Shown: positions 10,627 to 19,689, numbered from the stretch's first letter. The stretch is DNA of 64,000 nucleotides from Halorussus aquaticus (GCF_024218795.1 NZ_CP100400.1:1054001-1118000); one strand, 5' to 3'. Notes: a model not told the origin generated them from the letters alone. Program-made: numbers and translations.

Positions 10627-10761
10627 TCAGACCGGAACCACGAACTCCGGCGGGACGACGAGGTTCCCGCCGACGAACAGGACCGCCCCGGCGGCGACTG
10701 CGAGCGTCAGCAACACGAACAGTAGCACCCACCAGAGCGAGACCGAGCTATCGTCTGCCAT
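10627..10761 (-). CDS. 44-residue single-helix membrane protein
   Basis: A very small gene directly after the convergent argS stop. The product has a short polar N-terminus (MADDSSVS), one hydrophobic helix (about residues 9-33) and a short Pro/Val-rich tail. The codons are GC-rich at third positions like the surrounding genes, and the frame runs uninterrupted from ATG to TGA. It ends at the base after the argS stop. No family is recognised; it could be a small membrane-complex subunit or stress peptide. Confidence 0.6.
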   Translation of the reverse strand: MADDSSVSLWWVLLFVLLTLAVAAGAVLFVGGNLVVPPEFVVPV

Positions 10762-10803
10762 GGTGATACGTGCGACCGCGAAGCTCCTTAGAAGTTGGCG
10801 GTG

Positions 10804-12576
10804 CTACTTGAATAGCGACCCGAGACGGCCCAGAACGCCGTCGCTCTCCTTCGACTCGTCGTCCTCAGAACTGTCTCCTTTCGGGACACGTTCGTCGGAC
10901 TCACCGTCTCCCTGCGGGGATTCGCTCGCGTCGCGTTCGCCCCGGCGGTCGTCGGGGGCCGTGTGTTCGTTCTCTTCGAACGGGACCGCGTCCGCCGTCG
11001 GGTCGTCGGACCCCCCGAGGTCGGGGTTCGGCTCGTCCGAATTCTCGGGTGTCGCGGGGGCTCCCTGCGACTCGCTCGATTCCGGTTCGGTCGCGTCCGC
11101 CGCGGTCGGTGACTCCGCCCGGTCGGCCGAGGACCCCGCGGCCAGCGGGTCGTCCTCGTCGGCGAAGGGGTCTCGCTCCCCGTCCTCGGCGGCGTCGCTT
11201 TCCCCGGCCGCGAGCGGGTCGTCGTCCTCGTCGAGGAAGTCGGTGTCCGACTCGCCGCCGGACGAGGAGTCGCCGCCCATCTGTGCCAGCGGGTCGTCGT
11301 CTCCGCCCCGAGAGTTCGAGTCGGCGAGACGTTCGTCACTGATGTGTTCGTCGATGAGGTCGTCCACGCTCCGGGCCTCGCTCGTGCCGAACGACGCGCT
11401 CTCGTCCTCGTCTCCGTTTACGTCTTCGCCTCGGTTTCCGCCCTCGCCTGCACCTCCGTCTTCGCCCGCGCTGTCGTCTTCGCCCGCGTTGTCGTCGTTC
11501 TCCTCGCTTGCGATTCCGTCCTCGTTCGTCCTGTCGCGCCGTTCTGCGCTCGCGTCCTCGTCTACGCTGTCGCCTGCGTCGATTCCCGTCCCGCGTTCGG
11601 TCTCGGAGTCCGGCGACGTCGCCGCCCCCGCCTTCGTCTGCTCCCGAATCTCGTCGGCCGCGTTCGCCAGTTCGCCGCCGAGGAGTTGCTCCGTCCCGTC
11701 GCCCTCGCCGATGGCGTCGCGGACGTTCCCGGCCAACTCCGCGCCGGTGAACGGGTCGGCGTCGAGTTCGTCGTCCGAGTCGGTCGGTTCGGACGCGCCG
11801 TCCTCGTCGGCCGATTCGGGGTCGTCCTCGCCGTCGGTATCGTCGGCGAGGTCCAGTTCCGGGTCGGGGTCGGCGTCGCCGGTCAGCACCGCCGCCAGTT
11901 CGCGGTAGGCCTGTCCGGCGGGCGCGTTGGGTGCGAACGCGGCGAGCGGACGCCCGGCGTCGATGCCCATTGGAACCGCCTCGTCCTGCGGGACGACTGC
12001 GAGAACGTCCGTCCCGAGGGTCTCCTCCACGTCGTCGGCGTTGAGGATGTCGCTGCTGCGCTGGGTCAGGACCGCACCTCGGACCTCGCTCTCGACGCGC
12101 TCGGCGAGTTCGCCGGTCTTGGCCGTGTCCCGGACCGACGCCACGTCGGGCGTGGCGACCAGCAGCACGGCGTCCGCGAGCGCCAGCGGGACGAGCGTGT
12201 CGTAGCTCACGCCCGCGCCGGTGTCGAGCAGGACGTAGTCGTACTTCTCGCGGAGGTCGGCGACGACCGCCTCTAGGTTGGCGGGGTCGGACTTGACGAA
12301 CGCCTCGATGTCCGTCGCGCTCGGCAACACGTCGATGTCACCGGGCGCGCGGTAGATGGCGTCCTCGAAGGCCGCCTCGCCCGCCAACACCTCGTGAAGC
12401 GTGGGCGTCTCTATCTCGAAGTCGAGGAAGTCCGCGAGATTCGCCATCCCGAGGTCGGTGTCCACGACGACCACCGAGTGGTCCCGGTCGGCCAGCATCG
12501 CGCCGAGATTGATGGCCGTCGTCGTCTTGCCGACACCTCCTTTGCCGCTCGCTATCGCGTATACCGTGCCGGACAT
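10804..12576 (-). CDS. minD: MinD/ParA-like ATPase with long acidic linker and C-terminal amphipathic helix
   Basis: A 590-residue member of the deviant Walker A ATPases. KGGVGKTT occupies 12-19, then the switch region DTDLGMANL and LLDTGAGVS follow. The ATPase domain ends near residue 245. The remaining ~330 residues are an Asp/Glu/Ser/Gly-rich, presumably disordered linker, and the protein closes with GVLGRLGSLFK, which resembles the amphipathic membrane-targeting helix of MinD. Bacterial MinD is about 270 residues. In haloarchaea MinD paralogues position motility and chemosensory structures rather than FtsZ, so the role here is uncertain. No MinE is visible nearby. Confidence 0.85.
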   Translation of the reverse strand: MSGTVYAIASGKGGVGKTTTAINLGAMLADRDHSVVVVDTDLGMANLADFLDFEIETPTLHEVLAGEAAFEDAIYRAPGDIDVLPSATDIEAFVKSDPANLEAVVADLREKYDYVLLDTGAGVSYDTLVPLALADAVLLVATPDVASVRDTAKTGELAERVESEVRGAVLTQRSSDILNADDVEETLGTDVLAVVPQDEAVPMGIDAGRPLAAFAPNAPAGQAYRELAAVLTGDADPDPELDLADDTDGEDDPESADEDGASEPTDSDDELDADPFTGAELAGNVRDAIGEGDGTEQLLGGELANAADEIREQTKAGAATSPDSETERGTGIDAGDSVDEDASAERRDRTNEDGIASEENDDNAGEDDSAGEDGGAGEGGNRGEDVNGDEDESASFGTSEARSVDDLIDEHISDERLADSNSRGGDDDPLAQMGGDSSSGGESDTDFLDEDDDPLAAGESDAAEDGERDPFADEDDPLAAGSSADRAESPTAADATEPESSESQGAPATPENSDEPNPDLGGSDDPTADAVPFEENEHTAPDDRRGERDASESPQGDGESDERVPKGDSSEDDESKESDGVLGRLGSLFK

Positions 12577-12610
12577 GATACTCGTTGTCCCAACCGAACC
12601 GTGTCACGCA

Positions 12611-12620
12611 TATAAATTTA
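12611..12620 (-). promoter_or_regulatory. TATA box of the minD-like gene
   Basis: Read on the minus strand the site is TAAATTTATA, 35-44 nt before the start at 12576. That places transcription start about 10-15 nt before the ATG, an ordinary haloarchaeal promoter. Confidence 0.55.
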
Positions 12621-12760
12621 GTCCGTCGGAGACGACACATCGGCGGTATTCTGGTCGGTTGGCCGAAGCGTTCGACCAGTCCTGTCGGCGACAACTCCAC
12701 AGAACGAGGGGGTCTCTCCGAAGGATATGAACGTCCACGTATACGACCGAGTCCACTCCC

Positions 12761-12874
12761 GCGACGGTACGTGTAGTCCAAGTTGGCCCCCCGATGATAG
12801 ATGCAATCTGAGATGGCTACGCGACGGTATATTCAGTCAAAGTGGGGTATACGACGGTTGTATGCAAAGGTTAC
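12761..12874 (+). repeat. Imperfect direct repeats upstream of prf1
   Basis: Two 26-nt copies at 12761-12786 and 12821-12846 share GCGACGGTA, AGTC, AAGT and GG at the same spacing (20 of 26 identical) and lie exactly 60 bp apart. A shorter related copy, CGACGGTTGTATGCAAAGG, begins at 12852. They lie in the 327-bp divergent intergenic region between the minD-like gene and prf1, which otherwise contains only promoter sequence. Could be a regulator-binding array. Confidence 0.4.
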
Positions 12875-12903
12875 TTACCCTCTGGCCGGTCTAGAACGAA
12901 GTA

Positions 12904-14145
12904 ATGAGCGAGCAGGAAGGCGAGCAGTCCGACAGGAAAAAGTACGAGTTCCAGAAGGTCATCGAGGACCTCAGGGACTACGAAGGGTCCGGGACTCAAC
13001 TCGTCACTATCTACATTCCGCCGGACAAGCAGATCAGCGACGTGGTCGGTCACGTCACTCAGGAGCACAGCGAAGCGTCTAACATCAAGTCGAAGCAGAC
13101 GCGGACGAACGTGCAGGACGCGCTGACCTCCATCAAGGACCGCCTGCGTTACTACGACGTGTATCCGCCGGACAACGGACTGGTCATCTTCAGCGGTGCC
13201 ATCGACTCCGGCGGCGGTCGGACCGAGATGGTCACGAAGGTGCTGGAGGACCCGCCCGAACCCATCCAGTCGTTCCGCTATCACTGCGACTCGGCGTTCC
13301 TGACCGAACCGCTGGAACACATGCTGGCCGACAAGGGCCTCTACGGTCTCATCGTCCTCGACCGGCGCGAGGCCAACGTCGGGTGGCTGAAGGGCAAGCG
13401 CGTCGAACCCGTCAAGTCGGCCTCCTCGCTGGTGCCGGGTAAACAGCGCAAAGGTGGTCAGTCCGCCCAGCGTTTCGCCCGCCTCCGCCTCGAAGCCATC
13501 GACAACTTCTATCAGGAGGTCGCCGAGATGGCCAACGACCTGTTCGTCCCCAAGCGGGGCGAACTGGACGGCCTCCTCGTCGGCGGTCCCTCGCCGACCA
13601 AAGACGAGTTCCTCGACGGCGACTACCTCCACCACGAGCTTCAGGACCAAGTCCTCGGCAAGTTCGACGTCGCCTACACCGACGAGTCGGGTCTCTACGA
13701 CCTCGTGGACAGCGCCGAGGACGCCCTCGCGGACGCCGAGGTGATGAAGGACAAGAACGAGATGGAGGAGTTCTTCAAGCAGCTCCACGACGGCAACAAG
13801 GCCACCTACGGGTTCGAGCCGACTCGCCAGAACCTCGTGATGGGGTCCGTCGACCGTCTCCTGCTGTCCGAGGACCTCCGCAAGGACGTGGTGGTCTACG
13901 ACTGCGGCGACAAGGAGGAGTTCGAGTTCATCGACCGCCGGGAGGACACGCCGACCCACACCTGCGAGAACGGTGGCGAGGCCGAGGTTCAGGAGCGCGA
14001 GGACGCCATCGAGTACCTGATGACCATCGCCGAACAGCGCGGCACCGAGACGAAGTTCATCTCGACCGACTTCGAGAAGGGCGAGCAGCTGCAGTCCGCG
14101 TTCGGCGGCGTCGCCGGGATTCTGCGCTACTCGACCGGCGTCTAA
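12904..14145 (+). CDS. prf1: Archaeal peptide chain release factor 1 (aRF1)
   Basis: Recognises all three stop codons and releases the nascent chain on the ribosome. It has 413 residues, the usual aRF1 length. The decoding motif NIKS is at 60-63, the peptidyl-hydrolysis motif GGQ at 184-186 (RKGGQSAQRF), and the C-terminal domain contains the HTCENGGE segment. ATG 12904 gives a short acidic N-terminus before the conserved KYEFQKVIEDL. Monocistronic, with the divergent minD-like gene sharing the upstream region. Confidence 0.97.
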   Translation: MSEQEGEQSDRKKYEFQKVIEDLRDYEGSGTQLVTIYIPPDKQISDVVGHVTQEHSEASNIKSKQTRTNVQDALTSIKDRLRYYDVYPPDNGLVIFSGAIDSGGGRTEMVTKVLEDPPEPIQSFRYHCDSAFLTEPLEHMLADKGLYGLIVLDRREANVGWLKGKRVEPVKSASSLVPGKQRKGGQSAQRFARLRLEAIDNFYQEVAEMANDLFVPKRGELDGLLVGGPSPTKDEFLDGDYLHHELQDQVLGKFDVAYTDESGLYDLVDSAEDALADAEVMKDKNEMEEFFKQLHDGNKATYGFEPTRQNLVMGSVDRLLLSEDLRKDVVVYDCGDKEEFEFIDRREDTPTHTCENGGEAEVQEREDAIEYLMTIAEQRGTETKFISTDFEKGEQLQSAFGGVAGILRYSTGV

Positions 14146-14171
14146 ACTCGACGACTCCTTTCAGCTCACGT

Positions 14172-14429
14172 CTATGCCTCGCTCGCTCCCGTAGTCGTTT
14201 CGCCGGTCGAATTTCCGCCCGTCGTCTGCCCGGTCGTCGTTCCGAACACCGTCGGCGTCTGCGCGGGTTCGGCGGTGGGTTCGCCGCCTGCTTCGACTGT
14301 CTCTCCTGGCGTGGTCTCAGTCTCTGCTTCCGTCGTGGTCGCTGCGTCCTCTTCGGGTCCGAAACACCCCGCAGTGGCTACTGCGACAATCAGTGCCGCC
14401 GCGACTATCGCCGTTCGTTTCGTTACCAT
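14172..14429 (-). CDS. Small Thr/Glu-rich lipoprotein
   Basis: An 85-residue predicted lipoprotein. An n-region with KR, a hydrophobic stretch and the lipobox VATAGC (Cys22) are followed by a low-complexity Thr/Glu/Gly tail that is probably O-glycosylated and disordered. No twin arginine is seen, so Sec export is likely. Downstream of the Gln-rich gene on the same strand, but 317 bp away. Function unknown. Confidence 0.75.
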   Translation of the reverse strand: MVTKRTAIVAAALIVAVATAGCFGPEEDAATTTEAETETTPGETVEAGGEPTAEPAQTPTVFGTTTGQTTGGNSTGETTTGASEA

Positions 14430-14746
14430 CGTAGGCCCCGTTCGAGAACCGACGTGAACAACCCGTTGACGGTTCGCACTGTTGCGGTCGCTCCGGCGCT
14501 TCGTTCACGCTTTCAACGACGAGATAATCCGGGCAGACGCGGGTCAAGCCGCGATTCCGCCGCTCGTCACCGGTCCTGCTCTCGCCCGGATGAGGACCGC
14601 CGCGGTCACGAACCCCGCGCTCGATTTCGGCCGCGTGCTCGCCGTTTACACGCCGGTTCGTGACCGCTGTAGACGATTCGTGCCGGTCGTTGGCTCCTTC
14701 GCGGCGGTGTCGAACTCCTCGGTCGGTCTCGACGGCGGAGCTTCTG
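14430..14746. other. Intergenic region, 317 bp
   Basis: No convincing gene is seen between the lipoprotein and the Gln-rich gene. Open frames on both strands run through it but look like overlaps of the compositionally biased gene beyond. It presumably holds the lipoprotein promoter and the 3' end of the upstream transcript. Confidence 0.4.
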
Positions 14747-15547
14747 CTACTCCCAGTAGTATCGTCTGTATCGTCTGTAGTACCGATGCGACTGCTGTCG
14801 GGGCTGTCGGGAACCCTGTTGGCCCTGCGAGCCTTGCTGTTGTCGCGGTTGCTGTCGGGTCTGCTCCGGTTGTTGTCGAGACTGTTGTGGTTGCTGTCGA
14901 GGCTGTTGGCCTTGCTGTCGTGGAGGCTGTTGCTTCTGGGGTCGCTGTCGAGGCTGCTGCTGCGGTTGCTGTCGTTCGGTTCCCTGTTGTCCCGGCCGCC
15001 CCTGCTGTCGTTGGGGCTGCTGGCTCTGTCGGCGAGGCTGCTGGGATTGCTCCCGCGACTGCCGTCGCCTCCGCTGCTGAGACAGCCGCTCCCGTTGCTC
15101 ACTCTGGGGCTGTCGCTGTCGAGGCTGTCGAAATCTCTGTCGGGACTGGCGGCTCTGCTCGGGTTGCTGTCGAGGATTCTGCTGCGGAGGCTGGTGCTGG
15201 CCACCCTGCTGGCTCTGCTGCGGAGGCTCCGGCGATTGCTGTCGGGGTTGTTGTCGTCCCTCCGGCGGTGATTCCCCTCGGTGTTGTTCTCGTTGGGTCT
15301 GACTCGGTTGGGGTTCGTGGAGCGCGGAGTCGCGCGGCGCGGAGTCGTGAGTGGAGGGCTGGGGCGGCTGTTGGCTCTTCGAACGGAACCGCCCCGTTTC
15401 TGGGTCTCGTAGCTGGTGCTGGGCCTTCTCCCGTTGCATCTGGCTGAACTCCGGGGAGCGACGGCGGTCCCGGGACGCCGTGTCGGCACCCTGACCGCCT
15501 CGCTGGGACTGCTGGTGATGCTCGTCTTCCGGTGGTTGGTGACTCAT
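14747..15547 (-). CDS. Gln/Arg/Pro-rich low-complexity protein with Arg/Tyr tail
   Basis: A 266-residue protein dominated by short Gln, Arg, Pro and Ser repeats (QQPRQQ, RQQPEQ and similar); I count 83 Gln, about 31%. The first 55 residues are more complex and include FSQMQREKAQHQLRDPETGRF. The last 11 are almost only Tyr and Arg (YYRRYRRYYWE). It is strongly basic and nearly free of hydrophobic residues, the reverse of a normal haloarchaeal protein. ATG 15547 is preferred to one 66 nt upstream. I infer an intrinsically disordered, possibly nucleic-acid-binding or condensate-forming protein. A non-coding repeat cannot be excluded. Confidence 0.6.
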   Translation of the reverse strand: MSHQPPEDEHHQQSQRGGQGADTASRDRRRSPEFSQMQREKAQHQLRDPETGRFRSKSQQPPQPSTHDSAPRDSALHEPQPSQTQREQHRGESPPEGRQQPRQQSPEPPQQSQQGGQHQPPQQNPRQQPEQSRQSRQRFRQPRQRQPQSEQRERLSQQRRRRQSREQSQQPRRQSQQPQRQQGRPGQQGTERQQPQQQPRQRPQKQQPPRQQGQQPRQQPQQSRQQPEQTRQQPRQQQGSQGQQGSRQPRQQSHRYYRRYRRYYWE

Positions 15548-15682
15548 GATCGGAAATCTCCGTGTATTCTGACCGCTGTCGCCTCTGCGGCAGTAAATGT
15601 TCTCTGCCAGCACGCATCACTCTGCTGGCCTTTCAACGGATGTCAGAGACGAGAGACACCGACGGAACTGTTCGCGCGAAAA

Positions 15683-16675
15683 TCACGCCAGCGGCGTCCG
15701 CTCGACGACCTGCCCGTCAACGGTCGGGTACTGCTCGACGATTTCGCCCTCCTCCACGTCGCCCTCTTCGACCATCTCTTCGAGGAGCCACCACGCCAGT
15801 TCGACGTGGTCGGACTTGACGGTGTAGAACTCCTCGGGCACGCCGAGTTCTTCGAGGCGGCGCTCGGGTTCCCACGTCTTGCCGTAGACCAGCGTCCCGT
15901 CGTCGGTCACGTCGTCGAACTCCCGGCGGATGTTCCGGGCCATGCGCTTCATCCGGTTGCGGTGCTGAGCGGCGTCCTTGAAGACGGAGGTGCAGAAGTA
16001 GACGCGCTCGTGGTCGCCCATCGTCTCCAGAATCTCCTTGGAGCCTTCGACGGCACTCATGTGGCCGTCCTGCAGTTCGTAGCCTTCCTCCTGCATCCGA
16101 CGGAAGTTACCGTCGCTCATCTCGAACTCGTTGACGTTGCAGAACTCGGCCGCGCCCTCGTCGAGGAATTCGAGGAACTCCTCCTCGGCGCGGATACCGG
16201 GAATCTCGAAGGCGGGGGTCAGGCCCTCTTCGCGAGCGATGTACAGAATCTCCTCCCACTCGGTGCCGTGCATGTCGCCCCAGAGGTCCAGCGGCGGGTG
16301 GAACCGAATCTCGTCGAGTCCGGCCTCCGAGAGGCGGCGCATGTTCTCGCGCCCGCCCGTGATGCCGGTGTAGAGGTGAGTGTGGTGGTCCTCGCCGAAC
16401 TCGTCTTTCAACAGCGAGAGGTACCGACACGTCTTCTCCATGGCCTCCTGCGGTTCGCCGCCGGTGATGGAGGTGCCCAGCGCGTCCATGCGCTCGGCCT
16501 CCCGAATCACGTCCTCGTCGGACTCGACTTTCCGCTCGTTGGCGTACACGTCGGTGACGTTCTTGCGGTTCTCGCCGAGGGGGCAGTAGAAGCAGTCCCG
16601 CTGGTCGCAGTAGCCGTAGACGAAGAGTACCATCTTGCCTCCTTTGGCGCACTGTTCGCATCCCTTCGAAATCAT
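15683..16675 (-). CDS. Radical SAM protein, COG2108-like
   Basis: A 330-residue protein related to pyruvate formate-lyase-activating-type enzymes. It starts with a CEQC pair (residues 6-9) followed by GGKMVLFVYGYC, and the cluster motif reads CDQRDCFYC, a Cx4Cx2C spacing rather than the standard Cx3Cx2C. The glycine-rich SAM segment ITGGEPQEA comes next. COG2108 members are conserved in archaea without an assigned reaction. The gene stands alone between the Gln-rich gene and the glycosyltransferase. Identification as a radical SAM fold is firm, but the substrate is unknown. Confidence 0.85.
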   Translation of the reverse strand: MISKGCEQCAKGGKMVLFVYGYCDQRDCFYCPLGENRKNVTDVYANERKVESDEDVIREAERMDALGTSITGGEPQEAMEKTCRYLSLLKDEFGEDHHTHLYTGITGGRENMRRLSEAGLDEIRFHPPLDLWGDMHGTEWEEILYIAREEGLTPAFEIPGIRAEEEFLEFLDEGAAEFCNVNEFEMSDGNFRRMQEEGYELQDGHMSAVEGSKEILETMGDHERVYFCTSVFKDAAQHRNRMKRMARNIRREFDDVTDDGTLVYGKTWEPERRLEELGVPEEFYTVKSDHVELAWWLLEEMVEEGDVEEGEIVEQYPTVDGQVVERTPLA

Positions 16676-16739
16676 TCGTTAGGTGCGGATAACGGGCCGA
16701 GACTCAAAAAGCGTGCGAAACGAGGGTGGACGCCCGGAC

Positions 16740-18302
16740 TCACCCGTGTTCGGGAATCGAACCGAGGGTACCGCGCAGTTTCCGGGCGCGGACGCCGAGC
16801 AGATAGCCGAGGAGGCCGAACGCACCGCCGTAGAGCAGCGCCATCTCGACGGCGAACGTCGGCGCGTAGTGCGGGACGAGCGGCGTCGCCCAGTGGTTGA
16901 CCGCCCACCCCACTACCGGGGCGCTGGCGAGTAACACCGACGGCACCAGACCGGCGTCGAGGGCCGCGCCCAGCGCCGCCAGTCCGACGAGCGTCGCCCC
17001 GGCGACGACGAAGAGTCCGGACACGCCGCCCGCGTACGTCGGCAGCGAGTGTTCGATGGCCGTGTACGTCCCCCGCGCCGCCACCTGCTGGGCGACCAGT
17101 ATCGTCAGCAGGACGGCGCTCAGCGTGGCCGCCGCGGCGCGTTCGGCCGGACCGACGATTCGGGACCGGGCGTTCCGCATCGACAGTCCGACGCCGAGCA
17201 GTGCGCGGACGGTCACCGACAGTCCGCTTCGGGCGTCGAGCGCAGGCGTGCGCCCGCGGGCCGCCGACCGCCCGCCGTCGGTGGACGCGGTCGGTTCGTC
17301 GGTCGATGTGTCCGGTTCGTCGGTGGACACGGACGACCTGTCGGCCGACTCCGCCCGGACGTCGCCGACCACCGTCTCGGCGACGACGTCGGCCCCGTTG
17401 TCCGAGGGGGTCGCCGCGGGCGGCGACTCCACCGCGTCCAGCACGTCGAGGGTGTCCTCGGCCACGGTGAATCCTTCGACGTCGCCTCGACTCAACTGCT
17501 CGGCGACGGCCTCCTGTTCGTCGGTCTCGGGGGCGACGACGCAGGGCGTTCCGGCGACTGCGGCGTCCATGATGGTGGAGTACCCCGAGCAGACGACCAC
17601 GTCGGCGTCCCTGATGTGGGGCAGCAGCGACGCGACGGGTTCCCAGTCGTCGCCGCCGACGTTCAGCACGTCGTGACCCCGGCGTTCGAGTCGCGCCGCG
17701 ACGCCGTCGAAATCCGAGTAGTAGCTGGGCACGAGGACCACGTCGGCGGCGTCTCGAACGCGGCCGTCGCCCTCCAGCGAGACCGGCGGAATCCGCGTCG
17801 CGCCGTCGGGGTCGATGTCGGCGGGCGGCCAGACGGCCGGGTAGAAGAACTCCCGTGTCACCGCCGACTGGAACGCGGTGTGGAACCGTGCCCCGCTCCG
17901 CTCGACGGGGTCGCGGTACAGTCCCGGAACGTCGTGTTTCAGGACGTAGAGCGGCACGTCCGTCCGAGACGCGGCCATCGCGGCGAACATGTCGTCCGTG
18001 ACCAGCGCGTCCGGGTCCGTCTCGTCGAGCCAGTCCACGTACTCGACCACCCGGCGAGCGCTCGCGGGGACGCTCTGTGTGAGGACCTTCCCGAGCGACC
18101 CGTCCTGATAGGTGTCGATGTAATCGACGGTCGTCGGTTCGAACTCGTCGTACCCGTTGAGCGACACGAACTCGGTGCCAGCGCCGCCGCCAGCCATCAG
18201 CACTTCGGCACCGCTGTCCCGGATCGCGTTGGCGATGGCCAGCATGCGCGTGGCGTGACCGGCACCTTCCGGATAGTGGGCGACTGCGATTGTGGGGGGC
18301 AT
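16740..18302 (-). CDS. GT28-like glycosyltransferase fused to a membrane domain
   Basis: A 520-residue fusion. The N-terminal ~320 residues resemble MurG/UGT-type GT-B transferases: the Gly-rich start AHYPEGAGHATR, then the C-terminal nucleotide-sugar site VVCSGYSTIMDAAVAGTPCVVAP. A Ser/Thr/Asp-rich linker (about 325-370) leads to about four hydrophobic helices that anchor it. The ATG at 18302 places the conserved PTIAVAHYPEG at the N-terminus. Likely decorates a lipid or surface glycan. It is divergent from the DUF373 gene. Donor and acceptor are unknown. Confidence 0.8.
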   Translation of the reverse strand: MPPTIAVAHYPEGAGHATRMLAIANAIRDSGAEVLMAGGGAGTEFVSLNGYDEFEPTTVDYIDTYQDGSLGKVLTQSVPASARRVVEYVDWLDETDPDALVTDDMFAAMAASRTDVPLYVLKHDVPGLYRDPVERSGARFHTAFQSAVTREFFYPAVWPPADIDPDGATRIPPVSLEGDGRVRDAADVVLVPSYYSDFDGVAARLERRGHDVLNVGGDDWEPVASLLPHIRDADVVVCSGYSTIMDAAVAGTPCVVAPETDEQEAVAEQLSRGDVEGFTVAEDTLDVLDAVESPPAATPSDNGADVVAETVVGDVRAESADRSSVSTDEPDTSTDEPTASTDGGRSAARGRTPALDARSGLSVTVRALLGVGLSMRNARSRIVGPAERAAAATLSAVLLTILVAQQVAARGTYTAIEHSLPTYAGGVSGLFVVAGATLVGLAALGAALDAGLVPSVLLASAPVVGWAVNHWATPLVPHYAPTFAVEMALLYGGAFGLLGYLLGVRARKLRGTLGSIPEHG

Positions 18303-18513
18303 TGCTGAGCGGAAACCTGTTAAACCCAACCTCAAACTGTCGGTATATTAACTTTCCGTTCGCTCGTCGCCGAACGGCTCCGTCAGGGTCCCACTCGGCC
18401 GGTGATAGCTTTTCCCACGGTATCGACCGGCGTCACTGTGGCCCGACGCCGAGTTCCAGTTTCCGGAGACCGTCCCCGAAAAGAGTTAAACCCCGGACGC
18501 ATAGCCCCGAACG

Positions 18514-19602
18514 ATGCTGCTGGTCCTGTGTGTGGACCTCGACGACGACCTCGGTCGCAAGACCGACTTCGACACGCCGGTCATCGGCCGCGACGACGTC
18601 GAAGCCGCCGCGGTGTCGTTAGCGACCGCTGACCCCGAGGACAGCGACGTGAACGTCATGTTCGAGGGCGTCCACCTCGCGGACCGAATCGAAGACGAGA
18701 CCGTCGAAGTCGCAATCGTCACGGGCACCGAGGGCGGCGACATCGCCGCGAATCGGGCGGTCGGCGACGAGGTGGACGAGGTGCTGGCCAGTCTCTCGAC
18801 CAGCGAGGAGATTCAGGCGGTCATCGTCACCGACGGCGCGCAGGACGAGAGCGTGATTCCGGTCATCCGCTCGCGAGTGCCCATCGACGGGGTGCGCCGC
18901 GTGGTCGTCCGGCAGGCGCAGGACCTCGAATCGATGTACTACACCATCAAGCAGGTGCTGGACGACCCCGAGACCCGCGGGACCATCCTCGTCCCGCTGG
19001 GCATCCTGCTGCTCATCTATCCGCTGGCCATCCTCTCGGACATGTTCGGTCTCCCGGGCGCGGCCGTGTTCGGCGTCACCTCGGGACTGCTCGGTCTCTA
19101 CGTCCTCGGACGGGGACTCGGCGTCGAGCGCGTCCTCGACCGCGCGGCCGAGAAGGCCAGAAACAGCCTCTACGCCGGTCGGGTCACGCTCATCACGTAC
19201 GTCGTCGCGGCCGCCCTGCTGGTCATCGGCGGCGTCCGCGGTGCCGAGACGCTGAAAGCGGTCGAGACGACGACCAACGGTCCGATGAGTCCGCTCAAAG
19301 TGCTGGCGGCGCTCGTCAACGGGGCCGTGACGTGGTTCACTGCCGCGGGAATCACGACGAGTCTCGGCCAGATCACCGACGAGTATCTGGCCGACCGCTT
19401 CCGGTGGCGCTACCTCAACGCGCCGTTCTACGTCCTCGCCATCGCCGTCGTGTTGCACGCGGTGAGCGCCTTCTTCCTCGACGAGGTTCCGCTGACGTAC
19501 CTCGCGGTGATGCTGACCGCCGGGACCCTACTCGGACTGACGAGTACGCTCGCGTTCGCTATCGCCGAATCACGGCAGTCGGGTCGAGTCGAACCGAGTT
19601 AA
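18514..19602 (+). CDS. DUF373 family membrane protein
   Basis: A 362-residue archaeal protein. A soluble N-terminal domain (about 1-150) begins LLVLCVDLDDDLGRKT, the DUF373 hallmark, with further conserved segments DVNVMFEGVHLAD and RVVVRQAQDLESMYY. Five or six hydrophobic helices follow. The family is widespread in archaea with no experimental function. The promoter-like AGTTAAACC lies about 28 nt upstream of ATG 18514, consistent with a near-leaderless transcript. Confidence 0.88.
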   Translation: MLLVLCVDLDDDLGRKTDFDTPVIGRDDVEAAAVSLATADPEDSDVNVMFEGVHLADRIEDETVEVAIVTGTEGGDIAANRAVGDEVDEVLASLSTSEEIQAVIVTDGAQDESVIPVIRSRVPIDGVRRVVVRQAQDLESMYYTIKQVLDDPETRGTILVPLGILLLIYPLAILSDMFGLPGAAVFGVTSGLLGLYVLGRGLGVERVLDRAAEKARNSLYAGRVTLITYVVAAALLVIGGVRGAETLKAVETTTNGPMSPLKVLAALVNGAVTWFTAAGITTSLGQITDEYLADRFRWRYLNAPFYVLAIAVVLHAVSAFFLDEVPLTYLAVMLTAGTLLGLTSTLAFAIAESRQSGRVEPS

Positions 19603-19689
19603 CGGTGACTCTCTGACCGCTATTCTGGCGGGAAAAATCGCGGACCGACCGTCGCGCGGCGAGGGTCCGGGACTCGCCATCGAACGGAA

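Noticed and set aside
14482..15447. A 321-codon Val/Ala-rich plus-strand frame opposite the Gln-rich gene
   Set aside because: It is the complement of the CAG/CAA-type repeat and its composition (Ala/Val only) is an artefact; the minus-strand frame has a more natural N-terminus.
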